The translations under genes were made by a program, and so were the position numbers. Positions 11,260 to 18,369 of a stretch of DNA of 22,159 bases are shown one piece after another. This stretch comes from Plakobranchus ocellatus (lineage: Eukaryota > Mollusca > Gastropoda > Plakobranchidae), in assembly GCA_019648995.1 (NCBI GenBank), contig BLXT01004610.1, positions 4,105,046 to 4,127,204 on the forward strand, written 5' to 3'. The notes beneath the pieces are model-generated. The model did not search any database, was not told the origin of the DNA, and was given only the letters and a program-made list of their open reading frames with translations. Each line of letters begins with the position of its first letter. The first letter of the stretch is position 1.

Positions 11260-14200
11260 TATAAATTTAGTGCCCACCACAAAAAAAAAAAAGAAAAAAA
11301 AAAGAAAAGCGGCGATCGGGAAGAATTTGTTATTTACAATATTAATAAGTGCTTAACCACGAACTCAAAATTTGTCATAGAATTCACTGTACAAACCCTG
11401 AGCAGCACCATTTTCAATGCATAGACAGACAGGACTAAAAAGATAGGCGTAAAAATATTTTAAGCGTAATGCGTGAAAATTTGATCTGAGTTCGGCAAAT
11501 ATCTTTTCAAATGCGATATTTTTAGTTCGTCTACTATTAATACTAAAAGACTTCTTGCAACGTCTTTCCATAATAGCATCATTAATAGTTACCGCCGCAC
11601 AAAACACATACACACACACACACAAAAAATAAAACAAAAAAAAAATGAGAATCGGGAACAGTAGGTATTAGTAATTAATAAATGCTTATCCACGAAATTC
11701 AAAGTTCATTTACTTCATTTGTACAAACACTAAATAGCGTCATGTACAATGCAAAGACAGAAAAGAATCATAACACAGGCCTAAAAGTGTTCGTAAAAAT
11801 TATATCTAGCTTCGGCAAATTTTATTTAAATACGATACTTTTTAGGAGTTCGTCTACATTAAATGCTAAAGGAGGTCTCGCAAGGTCCTTAAATAATTGC
11901 GTCATACTTATTGCCCGCCGCAATGATATCATTGTAAATAGAGCAGCATTGACAGTTCAACACGTGACGGGCGAGTTCAAAGGCTAGATTTAGGAGGGGA
12001 GACAGGTTTAACGTATAATCTTTTAAAGCGACAAGACATCGTAATTTATAACTTAGAGTCCGACTTTCTTGTTTATTTCAGCCAGATAATGCATAAAGTC
12101 AAACTAAATGTGAAGCTATATTAGTACACATGAACTAATTATGTCACAAACGATATGTCAAATACAATTAGATCTATCCTTTCTCTCCCAAAGTAAAAGC
12201 GCGATAGACATGGCCTCAACCACTCATTTCAGGGTCACAGCCTCGCCTTAGCGGGCTGATGCCAAATTGCGATCTCATATTTTCTAGATCTAACGAGCTT
12301 CTCTTAATCATTACGCAAAAAGTACTTATTGTACGGGTTTGAAATTTTGAGAGAATAAAGAATACATGTTAATGACTTACCTGTTAAGCGTACAAATCAC
12401 AACTCCTCTTAACTTTTTAAATAAGCCACATTAAATTTCAACACACGAACTATTTCTGTTACACACCTTGTACACACTTGTACGTTTGCATGTCATTAGT
12501 TTAACATCTTGTCTAATCGATTGCCAAGTTTCATGTGAATCCGTTCACAAACAACGGCGTGAGAACTTTTTAAATCTATGCACCCTCATATTTTCACGTC
12601 CCATATTTTGGGGGCGTGGCAGGGGCTGTTTTCCTGCTCCACAATTGTGCGCCTAGTGGCATTGCTATACAAAATCACTGGATAAAAAGTTTCTAAGAAT
12701 ATGTTCTTAATGCCGAAGTGTGTCTCTGCTTCTCTCTTTCAAAACATTGCCAGGGATAAGATTTGAGATGATTCTTATTTATGGTGTATATTTTAACCAC
12801 AGTCATTCATATTTTTGGGGGTATAAAGAGTCCTTTAATGATTGGTACTCCCTCACACAAGCTTTGTATCAACATTTTTCAACCCCATTTTCATTAAAAC
12901 CCTGAGATCACCGCTTAATGGTGGACTGGGTAAACCAATAATCAATCAATCAATCAACCATTTTCATTAATGACTACTCCTGTGTTTTCTTGACTGTTTC
13001 CCCACAGCTTGTGAATGCAGGAGAGGATGTGCTAGTGTTCTACAATGAGCCCAGCAGCTTTGAACACCTTGTAGAGCTGATGCAAAGCTCAGACCGCCAG
13101 CGCTTGTCTGACCAGTCCGCTCTAGAGTACTACATCAACCTGGTGCAACTGCTGGCTCTGTGCACTGAGGGCAAGAATGTCTACACTGAGATCAAATGCC
13201 ATTCCTTGTTGCCTCTAGACGATATTGTTAAGGTGGTCACACACCCTGATTGTATACCTGAGGTAAGTGGTAGTAGTTTTCACCCTATGGTTGAGGAAGG
13301 GTGTAATTGTGTACTTTAAGGAAGTGATAGTAATTTTCTTCTATGGTTGAGGAAGGTTATAAACATGTACCTGAAGTAAGTGGTAGTATTTTCATTCTAT
13401 AGTTGAGGAAGGGTGTGATTGTATACCTGAGTAAGTGGAAATGTTTTCATTCTATGGTTGAGGAAGGCTGTAATTGTATATAAGTGGTAGTAGTTTTCAT
13501 TCTATGGTTGATGAAGGTTGTGACCGTGTACTTGAAGTAAGTAGTAGTGTTTTCATTCTATGATTGAAGCAGGTTGTGACTGTATACCTGAGGTAATTTG
13601 TAGTGTTTTCATTTTTTGGTATAGAAGGGTTGTATAAAACTTGGGTTGTCATCATAGTTATGAAAAAAAGATTTTCTACAAGCCCTATTTTAAAAAATTG
13701 AACTCATCAATACACACATTTTGATTTTGTGAGTGTGATGGCATACAAAGTACTGCTTTAAGTTAAAAAAAAAACAGTTTTGATTGCATACTTGCTGTTT
13801 AAATTAACCAAATAAGTTTCGTTCATAACTATGATGACAAAAACACCAAAAAAGTGGTCACCCATAAACAAATTAAGCCCATTAACCACCAAATGAAGAG
13901 ACAACTGACCAATTTTTTTTACATGGATCTACTCCTGCTATCTAACTCTGCATGAATATTACCTCACTGGTATTCAACTGGGCTTTTCCCTTTTGTAATT
14001 GGAGATTCTTTTTTTCAAATGTAGTAAAAAACATGTCACAATTTTGGGTCCACCTTTTGGCAATTATAACTGTTTTTTATGGTTCTAAAATTTTATTTTC
14101 CTTAGATAAAATTATTTTATTTTTTAGTCATTTCTTTTTTTAATTTCTAATAATGATTAATTCTTGTTTTTTAAAAAAAGTTTCATTTCTTTTTTTTCTT

Positions 14201-16642
14201 TTTTTTTTTTTTTCATTAAATCTGGCATTAAAATTTTTTTGTGCTTTATTTTGATCTAACCTAATCCTACATTGACAGGTGAAGACAGCTTACATAAATT
14301 TTCTGAACCACTGCTATGTAGACACTGAAGTAGAGATGAAGGAGATATACACCAGCAGGCACATGTGGACACTGTTTGAGAACTTCCTTGTTGATATAGC
14401 CATGGTGAGGAGAGAACGTGTAGCCAATATGATTAAAAAGTTAAAAAAGATAGATGTAATCGTCAGCCTTCATAGAGCATCGCTTGATTTAAAATAAAAA
14501 AGAAAAAAGAAAAAAAAATTATGTATATATTTATATAAAATTATATTTGCATTTCTAAAATGTGATTATAAATGAACTGTTCTTGAAAAGGTTACATTTG
14601 TGCACTTGAGATTAGTCTCACATGACAGATGTGATAGCTAGATACTTGAACTTTCTTCTTTTCTAGAGCATTTTGTAAAAAATAAGTACTTGTGCTTTGG
14701 CAACCTTACCCCATTTTCTCAAAATGCACACACTGTCCAAAATGCCTGATGCCCTCTAAGATTCAATTAGCTGTTTTTAAGAAAAAGATGCTTTTTTTAA
14801 AGTGACCAGGTCTTGGTTGCTTTCTAAACATTCACTTGTATAACCAAAGGCTACTGGATAAAACCCTTTTTTCCTTTTTTATTTCAATGTCCATCTATCC
14901 TCATTCTCTGTGTTTTCCCTTCTCTCTCCCAGGTGTGCAATGCGACCCATGATCGCAAACATGCCAACCTGGAGCTGGAGACTTATGTCACGGTCACTGT
15001 CATGAATATTATCACGACTTTCTTCAGCTCCAAGTTCTCAGACCAGAGCACCAACATTCAGGTTTGTGACTGTCCATATTTATCAGAAGCTGGCAAAATG
15101 CGGCAAGGAGACAATTGTTTATATTAAATGGTTTGAATTAAAAAAAAAACCCAAAAAACTACAATAACAAAAAGCAAAGAAGGAAACGAAATCATTTAGC
15201 AATATATTTTTCAAGCAAAAAGTAAACATTCGTGAAGTTGATGAGCTATATTTTGATGTGGACTAGAAGCATTAAAAGATTTTGGAATAAATTATTTTTA
15301 TGGCCTGCAAGAACAGTGACACTCTCAGAACCAATGATTAAATCTGAAAATCTTTACTTTTCAAGAAGGAAAAAAAGATTTATTTTGAAAATTTTACCTT
15401 CTCAGTCAATGTTTCATGCATTTGATTGCTATATGGAAATGAAAAGAACCCAAAAATTGATTTTCTTTTCATCCACTTGAGTTGGTTGTTTTGCAACCGT
15501 TCAAAATCAACTTTGACTTACTTACTTTGTACTTCTGTCTGATTTCGATGGTTTGAGACGCACATGTGATTTAGATTACTTTTTTTTGTGCTGGGTTGGT
15601 GATTGAAAAGGACCCGCAAAATTTGATCACATGATCATTAAACAAATTTCCATTAGTTCCAGAGCTTTGAAATGTTATGATAATACAAAAAAATAAAATA
15701 AAAATAAGATGGCTGGAACTAAAACTTATCCTAGCCCCATCTCTAAGTGCAGAAGTTTTCTCTCCACCTATGATTGCACTCTGCTTACATGGTTGAGCCA
15801 GGAGAGAAAACAAAGGCATTTGAGTCAAATATTCAAAAGCATAAAAGTCCTATGAAGTTAAATGATTATCCCAGAGTTGTCACTACTTGTCATTTATCAA
15901 TTTATTCATTTTTTTCTAACTTTAGACCAATCAGCCTGTGTTTGTGCGCCTGCTGCAGGGAGCATTCCGCCTGATCCGCTGTGATTGGCTGGATGGTTCT
16001 CAGAGATTCCATGTGGAGGCCTGCATAAGAACGCTCTCTGATACAGGTCTTTCTTAATACTACTATCATTTTATTTTTGGTAATATGTGCATTAAAGGTC
16101 ACAGGAAAAGTAGTTGTTTATTTTGTCTTATCAATGGAAGCCATCAAAGCTATAAAAAAGAACCTATATTTACCATATTTTTGACACAGGTATTTTTTAT
16201 CTTCTATTTTGTTTTGCTTTGCGTGCATATTTAAGACTATTTATCTCTCAATCTCACAAATTCTTGTGTTCACTTTTTTCAAAATGCTTAAAATTAGTCA
16301 TGGCTGAGTATAGTTTACAGAAAAAATTGATTTTTTACTTGTTTGCCTAAATTTTTATAAGTCTGTGAACATCTTTCTGAAAGTTGCTTTTTTCATTTTT
16401 TTGAGTAAGAAATAAAAAAAAAAAAATGGAATGATAGGTAATTTATTATTTTCTGTACATGAACAGCTAAGAGTCGTAGCATTGCTATCCCTGTGGACTT
16501 GGACAGCCAAGTGAATGCTTTGTTTGAGCGCTCCAACATTGTGCAGAAATCTACAGCTCGTTGGCTGAACGTGCGGCAGAATCGGCGGGAGTCCCAGGCT
16601 CATGCTTCGAGGGATTATCGCAACATAATTGAAGGACTTCAA
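4825..16642 (+). CDS. ITPR: Inositol 1,4,5-trisphosphate receptor, central region (12 exons, partial at both ends)
   Basis: The product is an endoplasmic-reticulum calcium-release channel opened by IP3. This part is the cytosolic regulatory region that couples ligand binding to the pore. The exons are 4825-4876, 5494-5650, 6320-6547, 7265-7357, 7688-7825, 8826-8951, 9517-9717, 13008-13262, 14279-14404, 14933-15061, 15926-16046 and 16467-16642. All junctions use AG/GT and keep one frame for 600 codons. Near-identical blocks to vertebrate ITPR1, recalled from memory, include [102 protein letters not shown] and SRDYRNIIE. These belong to the RIH (RYDR_ITPR) / ARM2 region. The IP3-binding core (upstream) and the channel domain (downstream) are outside the window. 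Invertebrates usually have one ITPR gene, so I assign no vertebrate paralogue number. The ryanodine receptor is excluded because these blocks are IP3R-specific. Confidence 0.96.
4877..5493 (+). other. Intron 1 of window
   Basis: A 617-base AT-rich intron between the 52-nt exon and exon 2. It holds a ~96-bp tandem duplication at its 5' side, then an unremarkable stretch with a small chance frame at 5078-5260. Confidence 0.85.
4901..5092 (+). repeat. Two-copy ~96-bp diverged tandem duplication
   Basis: Copy 1 (about 4901-4996) and copy 2 (about 4997-5092) share, in order, TTTTATCTT.AAGG, GCAATTT/ACAATTTCTAAAG, AAAGT.AA.CAGTTTA and AGAAAAT.. ATTTCTTT-like blocks. They differ at many positions, so the duplication is not recent. 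Confidence 0.7.
5494..5650 (+). CDS. ITPR: ITPR exon 2 of window
   Basis: Codons 18-69 of the window's product run from [18 protein letters not shown] to [12 protein letters not shown]. The segment [20 protein letters not shown] is almost identical to vertebrate IP3 receptors ([20 protein letters not shown]). It forms helices at the start of the ARM2 / second RIH region. The acceptor is tttctgtggccag and the donor is a consensus gtaagt. The exon begins in phase 2, the T completing a Ser codon, and ends in phase 0. In-frame sequence upstream starting at an ATG at 5453 is intronic read-through, not a start codon. Confidence 0.96.
5651..6319 (+). other. Intron 2 of window
   Basis: A 669-base intron with a CT-rich stretch (about 5659-5750, including a short perfect CT run near 5699-5711) and a long T run near 6070-6085. 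Nothing gene-like was seen. Confidence 0.85.
6320..6547 (+). CDS. ITPR: ITPR exon 3 of window, with lysine-rich linker
   Basis: Codons 70-145. The first half, from [20 protein letters not shown] to [11 protein letters not shown], matches the vertebrate block [30 protein letters not shown]. The second half has no such match. It is a low-complexity, highly charged linker ([19 protein letters not shown], then [12 protein letters not shown]) in the place where vertebrates have a different acidic/Ser-rich disordered loop. The acceptor is ttctctcag and the donor gtgagt. The exon is phase 0-0, with 76 codons. The linker is probably disordered, cytosolic and fast-evolving. Confidence 0.95.
6548..7264 (+). 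other. Intron 3 of window
   Basis: A 717-base intron. Its middle is a degenerate CTGT/CTAT and CT-rich microsatellite on the + strand. The 3' end has TACTAAC a few bases before the acceptor, a good branch-point candidate. Confidence 0.85.
6732..6970 (+). repeat. Degenerate (CTGT/CTAT)n and CT-rich low-complexity stretch
   Basis: Runs of CTGC-CTGT-CTAT-CTGT, then CAGTCAGTCAGT, then CTAT/CTGT again, pass into C/T-rich sequence. Two overlapping open frames here (6663-6869 and 6779-6982) translate to Ser/Leu/Pro-rich low complexity and are by-products of the repeat. Confidence 0.8.
7265..7357 (+). CDS. ITPR: ITPR exon 4 of window (31-codon linker exon)
   Basis: Codons 146-176 begin [20 protein letters not shown] and end NYKTIKA. 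Only the last residues match vertebrates (SSYNYRVVKE), and the rest continues the variable linker of exon 3. The exon is symmetric (phase 0-0), so skipping it would keep the frame. The acceptor is tactaactttgccag, where tactaac resembles a strong branch point. The donor is gtgggt. The end is set by the next exon, which starts ILQRLTKLC against vertebrate ILIRLSKLC. An alternative-splicing role is inferred only from its symmetry and low conservation. Confidence 0.88.
7358..7687 (+). other. Intron 4 of window
   Basis: A 330-base AT-rich intron between the two linker-side exons. Nothing but short homopolymers was seen. Confidence 0.85.
7688..7825 (+). CDS. ITPR: ITPR exon 5 of window
   Basis: Codons 177-222 start [12 protein letters not shown] and contain [20 protein letters not shown] before [10 protein letters not shown]. 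The vertebrate counterpart reads [20 protein letters not shown], then LELLQIPYEK. This is an armadillo-type helix pair in the RIH region, rich in basic residues. The acceptor is ttgccactttcag and the donor is gtaatt. Phase 0-0, 46 codons. Confidence 0.96.
7826..8825 (+). other. Intron 5 of window
   Basis: A 1.0-kb AT-rich intron. Opposing short open frames around 8282-8492 have no recognisable translation and no splice support. Nothing else was seen. Confidence 0.85.
8826..8951 (+). CDS. ITPR: ITPR exon 6 of window
   Basis: Codons 223-264 read [20 protein letters not shown], then [19 protein letters not shown] and TPG. Vertebrate ITPR1 has [39 protein letters not shown] at this place. The acceptor is ttaatttttag and the donor is a perfect gtaagt. 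Phase 0-0, 42 codons. Confidence 0.95.
8952..9516 (+). other. Intron 6 of window, with short (ATC)n run
   Basis: A 565-base intron. At about 9090-9120 it carries an interrupted ATC/GTC trinucleotide microsatellite (TCATCATCATCGTTGG, then CATCATCATCGTCG). The rest is plain AT-rich sequence. Confidence 0.85.
9517..9717 (+). CDS. ITPR: ITPR exon 7 of window
   Basis: Codons 265-331 run from [14 protein letters not shown] to [10 protein letters not shown]. Strong blocks are [20 protein letters not shown] and [10 protein letters not shown], nearly the same as vertebrate [20 protein letters not shown] and [10 protein letters not shown]. This is the core of the RIH fold. The acceptor is ctttttacacag and the donor is gtgggt. 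The in-frame read-through to 9750 beyond the donor is intron. Phase 0-0, 67 codons. It is followed by a repeat-rich 3.3-kb intron. Confidence 0.97.
11199..11257. repeat. (AT)n microsatellite
   Basis: An uninterrupted alternating AT run of 59 bases at the end of the first ~300-bp unit. It creates a spurious Tyr-Ile frame. Length polymorphism is likely. Confidence 0.97.
11604..11624 (+). repeat. Short (CA)n microsatellite
   Basis: CACATACACACACACACACA, followed by A-rich sequence, at the end of the second ~300-bp unit. This is the same relative place as the AT run of the first unit. Confidence 0.9.
12885..12970 (+). mobile_element. 5'-truncated retroposon 3' end with target-site duplication
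   Basis: CCATTTTCATTAA occurs at 12885-12897 and again at 12958-12970. Between them is a 60-base insert reading AACCCTGAGATCACCGCTTA..GGACTGGGTAAACC, then four ATCA repeats (ATAATCAATCAATCAATCAA). A short unique 3' segment, a simple-repeat tail and a 13-bp direct duplication are what target-primed insertion of a LINE or SINE leaves. The family is not identified. It ends 37 bases before exon 8. Confidence 0.75.
13008..13262 (+). CDS. ITPR: ITPR exon 8 of window
   Basis: Codons 332-416 are the longest exon here. They start [20 protein letters not shown] and include [20 protein letters not shown], then [14 protein letters not shown]. Vertebrate ITPR1 reads [34 protein letters not shown] and DIVRVVTHEDCIPE. 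The acceptor is gtttccccacag. The donor gtaagt at 13263 is in the first copy of a tandem minisatellite that contains further donor-like sites downstream. Reading past the donor meets a stop at 13317-13319. Phase 0-0, 85 codons. Confidence 0.97.
13251..13634 (+). repeat. ~56-bp minisatellite (7 copies) spanning the exon 8 splice donor
   Basis: Copies start near 13251, 13308, 13364, 13420, 13475, 13525 and 13581. The consensus contains TGTATACCTGAGGTAAGTGG, TAGTAGTTTTCATTCTATGG and TTGAGGAAGGTTGTGAT. Copy 1 includes the last 12 coding bases of exon 8 and its donor. GTAAGT recurs at 13376, 13431 and 13537, and GTAATT at 13593. Copies differ by point changes and small gaps (period 50-57). Confidence 0.92.
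13263..14278 (+). other. Intron 8 of window
   Basis: A 1016-base intron made of the minisatellite, the inverted-repeat element, and then a T-rich 3' part (long T runs near 14190-14215) leading to the exon 9 acceptor. Nothing gene-like was seen. Confidence 0.85.
13646..13840. mobile_element. MITE-like element with perfect 19-bp inverted ends
   Basis: TTGTCATCATAGTTATGAA (13646-13664) is exactly the reverse complement of TTCATAACTATGATGACAA (13822-13840). The 157 bases between are AT-rich and non-coding. Size and structure fit a miniature inverted-repeat element or a large hairpin. No convincing target duplication is visible, and the superfamily is unknown. It begins about 12 bases after the minisatellite. 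Confidence 0.65.
14279..14404 (+). CDS. ITPR: ITPR exon 9 of window
   Basis: Codons 417-458 begin [20 protein letters not shown] and continue [20 protein letters not shown], then AM. This is nearly identical to vertebrate [20 protein letters not shown] and [20 protein letters not shown]. It is among the most conserved stretches of the family. The acceptor is ctacattgacag and the donor gtgagg. Phase 0-0, 42 codons. Confidence 0.97.
14405..14932 (+). other. Intron 9 of window
   Basis: A 528-base AT-rich intron. The exon 9 frame stays open for about 30 codons past the donor, to TAA at 14495-14497, which is read-through only. Nothing else was seen. Confidence 0.85.
14933..15061 (+). CDS. ITPR: ITPR exon 10 of window
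   Basis: Codons 459-501 begin [20 protein letters not shown] and end [17 protein letters not shown]. The vertebrate form has [20 protein letters not shown] and VTTFFSSPFSDQSTTLQ. The acceptor follows a strong pyrimidine tract (ttccct tctctctcccag). The donor gtttgt is weak. Phase 0-0, 43 codons. Confidence 0.96.
15062..15925 (+). other. Intron 10 of window
   Basis: An 864-base AT-rich intron. Short open frames at 15232-15480 (+) and 15571-15828 (-) have unrecognised translations and no splice or homology support. No repeat was seen. Confidence 0.85.
15926..16046 (+). CDS. ITPR: ITPR exon 11 of window
   Basis: Codons 502-541 plus one base begin [20 protein letters not shown] and end [13 protein letters not shown]. 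Vertebrate ITPR1 has [20 protein letters not shown] and VESCIRVLSDV. The exon ends in phase 1: its final G joins CT of the next exon to make Ala, before KSR. The acceptor is ttctaactttag and the donor gtcttt is weak. It is fixed by homology and phase on both sides. Confidence 0.95.
16047..16466 (+). other. Intron 11 of window
   Basis: A 420-base AT-rich phase-1 intron, the only one in that phase among the complete introns. Nothing further was seen. Confidence 0.85.
16467..16642 (+). CDS. ITPR: ITPR exon 12 of window, with RRES phosphorylation-type motif
   Basis: Codons 543-600 begin [20 protein letters not shown], continue [15 protein letters not shown] and end [13 protein letters not shown]. 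Vertebrate ITPR1 has [20 protein letters not shown] and [13 protein letters not shown]. Codons at 16583-16594 give RRES. This lies where vertebrate ITPR1 has its RRDS protein-kinase-A site (around Ser1588), so the consensus R-R-x-S is kept. The acceptor is tacatgaacag and the donor gtaagg. It ends in phase 0. The expected next exon (DIVSALED-like) is not seen before the window ends. Confidence 0.96.
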
Positions 16643-17795
16643 GTAAGGCCTTAAACATTGTAGTATAAAAATAGAGGTTTTTGTAGAGGACCTACATTGC
16701 AAAATAGTGAAAATGCAGATCAAGTAGATAGCTTATTTAGACACAAGGTCTATAAATTTAATCAATCAATTTACTAATAAATGAAAAAAAAAAGTTGTTG
16801 CCCCATGATGATGAATTATATCCAAATCACAAACACAATTTTAGTGTTTGGCTTTATTGTAACCGTTATGAGGTGGTAGAGTGATGTTTTTAGAATTTGG
16901 AATGAGAGTTATGCTAAATAGAGAAAGAATGAATGGCTTAAATAATGCTGACTTGATGCCTAGAGAATATTGTTGATCTGAGTTTAATGCATCATGTACA
17001 GATTGCAGAATGGATGGAAAAAAAAATCAACTTGAAATACATTAAAAAAAAAACAAAAAACAGGTTATCAGTTTGTTAATGTACACATGTTAGCTCTTTA
17101 TTGAAAAAAAAAAACAAAGCAAAAAGCTCTGTCTTGATCACTGCAAATATGTAAAAGTTTAACTGTATGCGTTCTTGTCTCCAAATGCCCTGATACCAAG
17201 CATGGTTGTATTTTGAATTAAAGTTATATTTGAAGACTTACTGCTTCACATTCCTTATGATCTCATGTAGAGCATTTCTGATTAAAAAGAAAACAAAATG
17301 TTCCTGCATGATATTTAAGTGAGTGGGTATACTAGTTAATAGTTACATGATATAATGTGTTGAAAAATATGCATAAAGAGTAAGAGAAAGATAGATTTCT
17401 CATGTGCTTGCTTTCATAGCATTTAAATGCAAGGCACGCATCACATTTATGAATGATTACTATTTTAAAAAATAATAATTTGAACTTTGTCTGAACAGAA
17501 AATGTAATGTGCTTTTTTTTTAAACAAGATATCAAATGCATTTAATTGCCACAAGAATATTTTTCCTGCACAAAATTGACATTCTCACTGTCTGTGATTA
17601 AAGAAAAAGGTTTTGCTTTATTGGCATTTCTTTTGATCTTGAAAGCGTATATTGTTACTACATATTCACACTTCACCTGTTATATAAGCACCTGCAAAAA
17701 TTTTTCATTCATCCACATTTTTTTTGAAGATTACAATTTTCTTTTTTTCTCTCTTCAATAAATAAATAAATGGCATTGGCTTTGCAATACTGTTG

Positions 17796-17900
17796 GGCTT
17801 CAACTCAGTTTTGTCAAGACAAAAACTTGAGCCTTTTGTGGCAATCATGCCTTTTTGTTTTGTTTAATTTGTATGATTTTTGCCTGAGGCAGGCATGATT
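17796..17900. repeat. Two neighbouring inverted repeats (hairpin-forming)
   Basis: At 17796-17833, GGCT.CAA..GTTTTGTC folds back on GACAAAAACTTGAGCC around AA. Next, AATCATGCCT (17843-17852) is the exact reverse complement of AGGCATGATT (17891-17900), and TGCCT-GAGGC-AGGCA nests inside the right arm. Their role is unknown. They could be an old element's ends. Confidence 0.55.
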
Positions 17901-18369
17901 CTTTACACGGATTGTGGCTCTTCCAGCCTAAGGTTTACTATGATTGCAGTCTAAGCTTTACTATTCCTGCAGTACTTACAGATTTTCAGATTTCAAGGGT
18001 GCTTTGCAGTCAGTTGCAAGAATTCTACTCACCAATTCAATTTTTTTTTATTGTCTCAGTACTGAATTTATGATTCCTTGTAAATTTGAACCATTTCAAA
18101 GTGATGTCTAATGTTACCTTTAAAGCATGTGGTTTCAACCAGTAGCCCTATAAGCTTGTAGCATCCTTACTGGCTTACCATGGAAAGGATTGAATGAATG
18201 CTTTGATGGCTGTGTGTACTCTGTGTAAAACTAGACGATTAAGGGGGAAACTTGTTTACCTGTTTTTGTTTACTGTAAATTTGATCGTACCTGCTGACTC
18301 ACACTGATAAGCTGTGCGATAACAAGGATATGTATCTTTGCCACTTGCTTTATCTCTGACAAAATCCAG

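Larger units (their letters stand above)
10920..11940 (+). repeat. Three diverged tandem copies of a ~300-bp unit
   Basis: Units begin near 10920, 11291 and 11641. Each carries in the same order: GGGAA near the start; A.TAAT/GAATGCTTATCCACGAA (10964, 11343, 11677); CAAACACTAA; CAATGCAAAGACAGACAGGA; TAGGC.TAAA; GCGTGAAAAT (units 1 and 2); CGGCAAATAT; AAATGCGATATTTTTAGGAG; TCTACATT; and TAATAGYGTCAT. Units 1 and 2 end in an AT and a CA microsatellite; unit 3 ends TTGCCCGCCGCA. GCCCACCACA follows the first microsatellite and ACCGCCGCACA precedes the second. No coding capacity is seen. It could be a satellite or stacked short mobile elements. Confidence 0.8.
9718..13007 (+). other. Intron 7 of window, repeat-rich
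   Basis: The largest complete intron here, 3290 bases. 9718-10920 is plain AT-rich sequence with no recognised element. From about 10920 to 12660 the sequence carries visibly more CpG (for example GCCCGCCGCA, CGTGACGGGCGAG, AAGCGCGATAG) and contains the triplicated unit. 12660-12884 is ordinary, then comes a short retroposon insertion just before exon 8. Confidence 0.8.

Noticed and set aside
11194-11424. Frame beginning with a long Tyr-Ile repeat
   Set aside because: It is produced by the (AT)n microsatellite and runs into the repeat unit.
11682-11987. 101-codon frame as a transposon protein
   Set aside because: It lies in the third copy of the ~300-bp repeat. The frame is not preserved in the other two copies, so selection for coding is unlikely.
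16355-16723. 122-codon minus-strand frame
   Set aside because: It is the antisense shadow of ITPR exon 12, whose plus-strand homology is clear.
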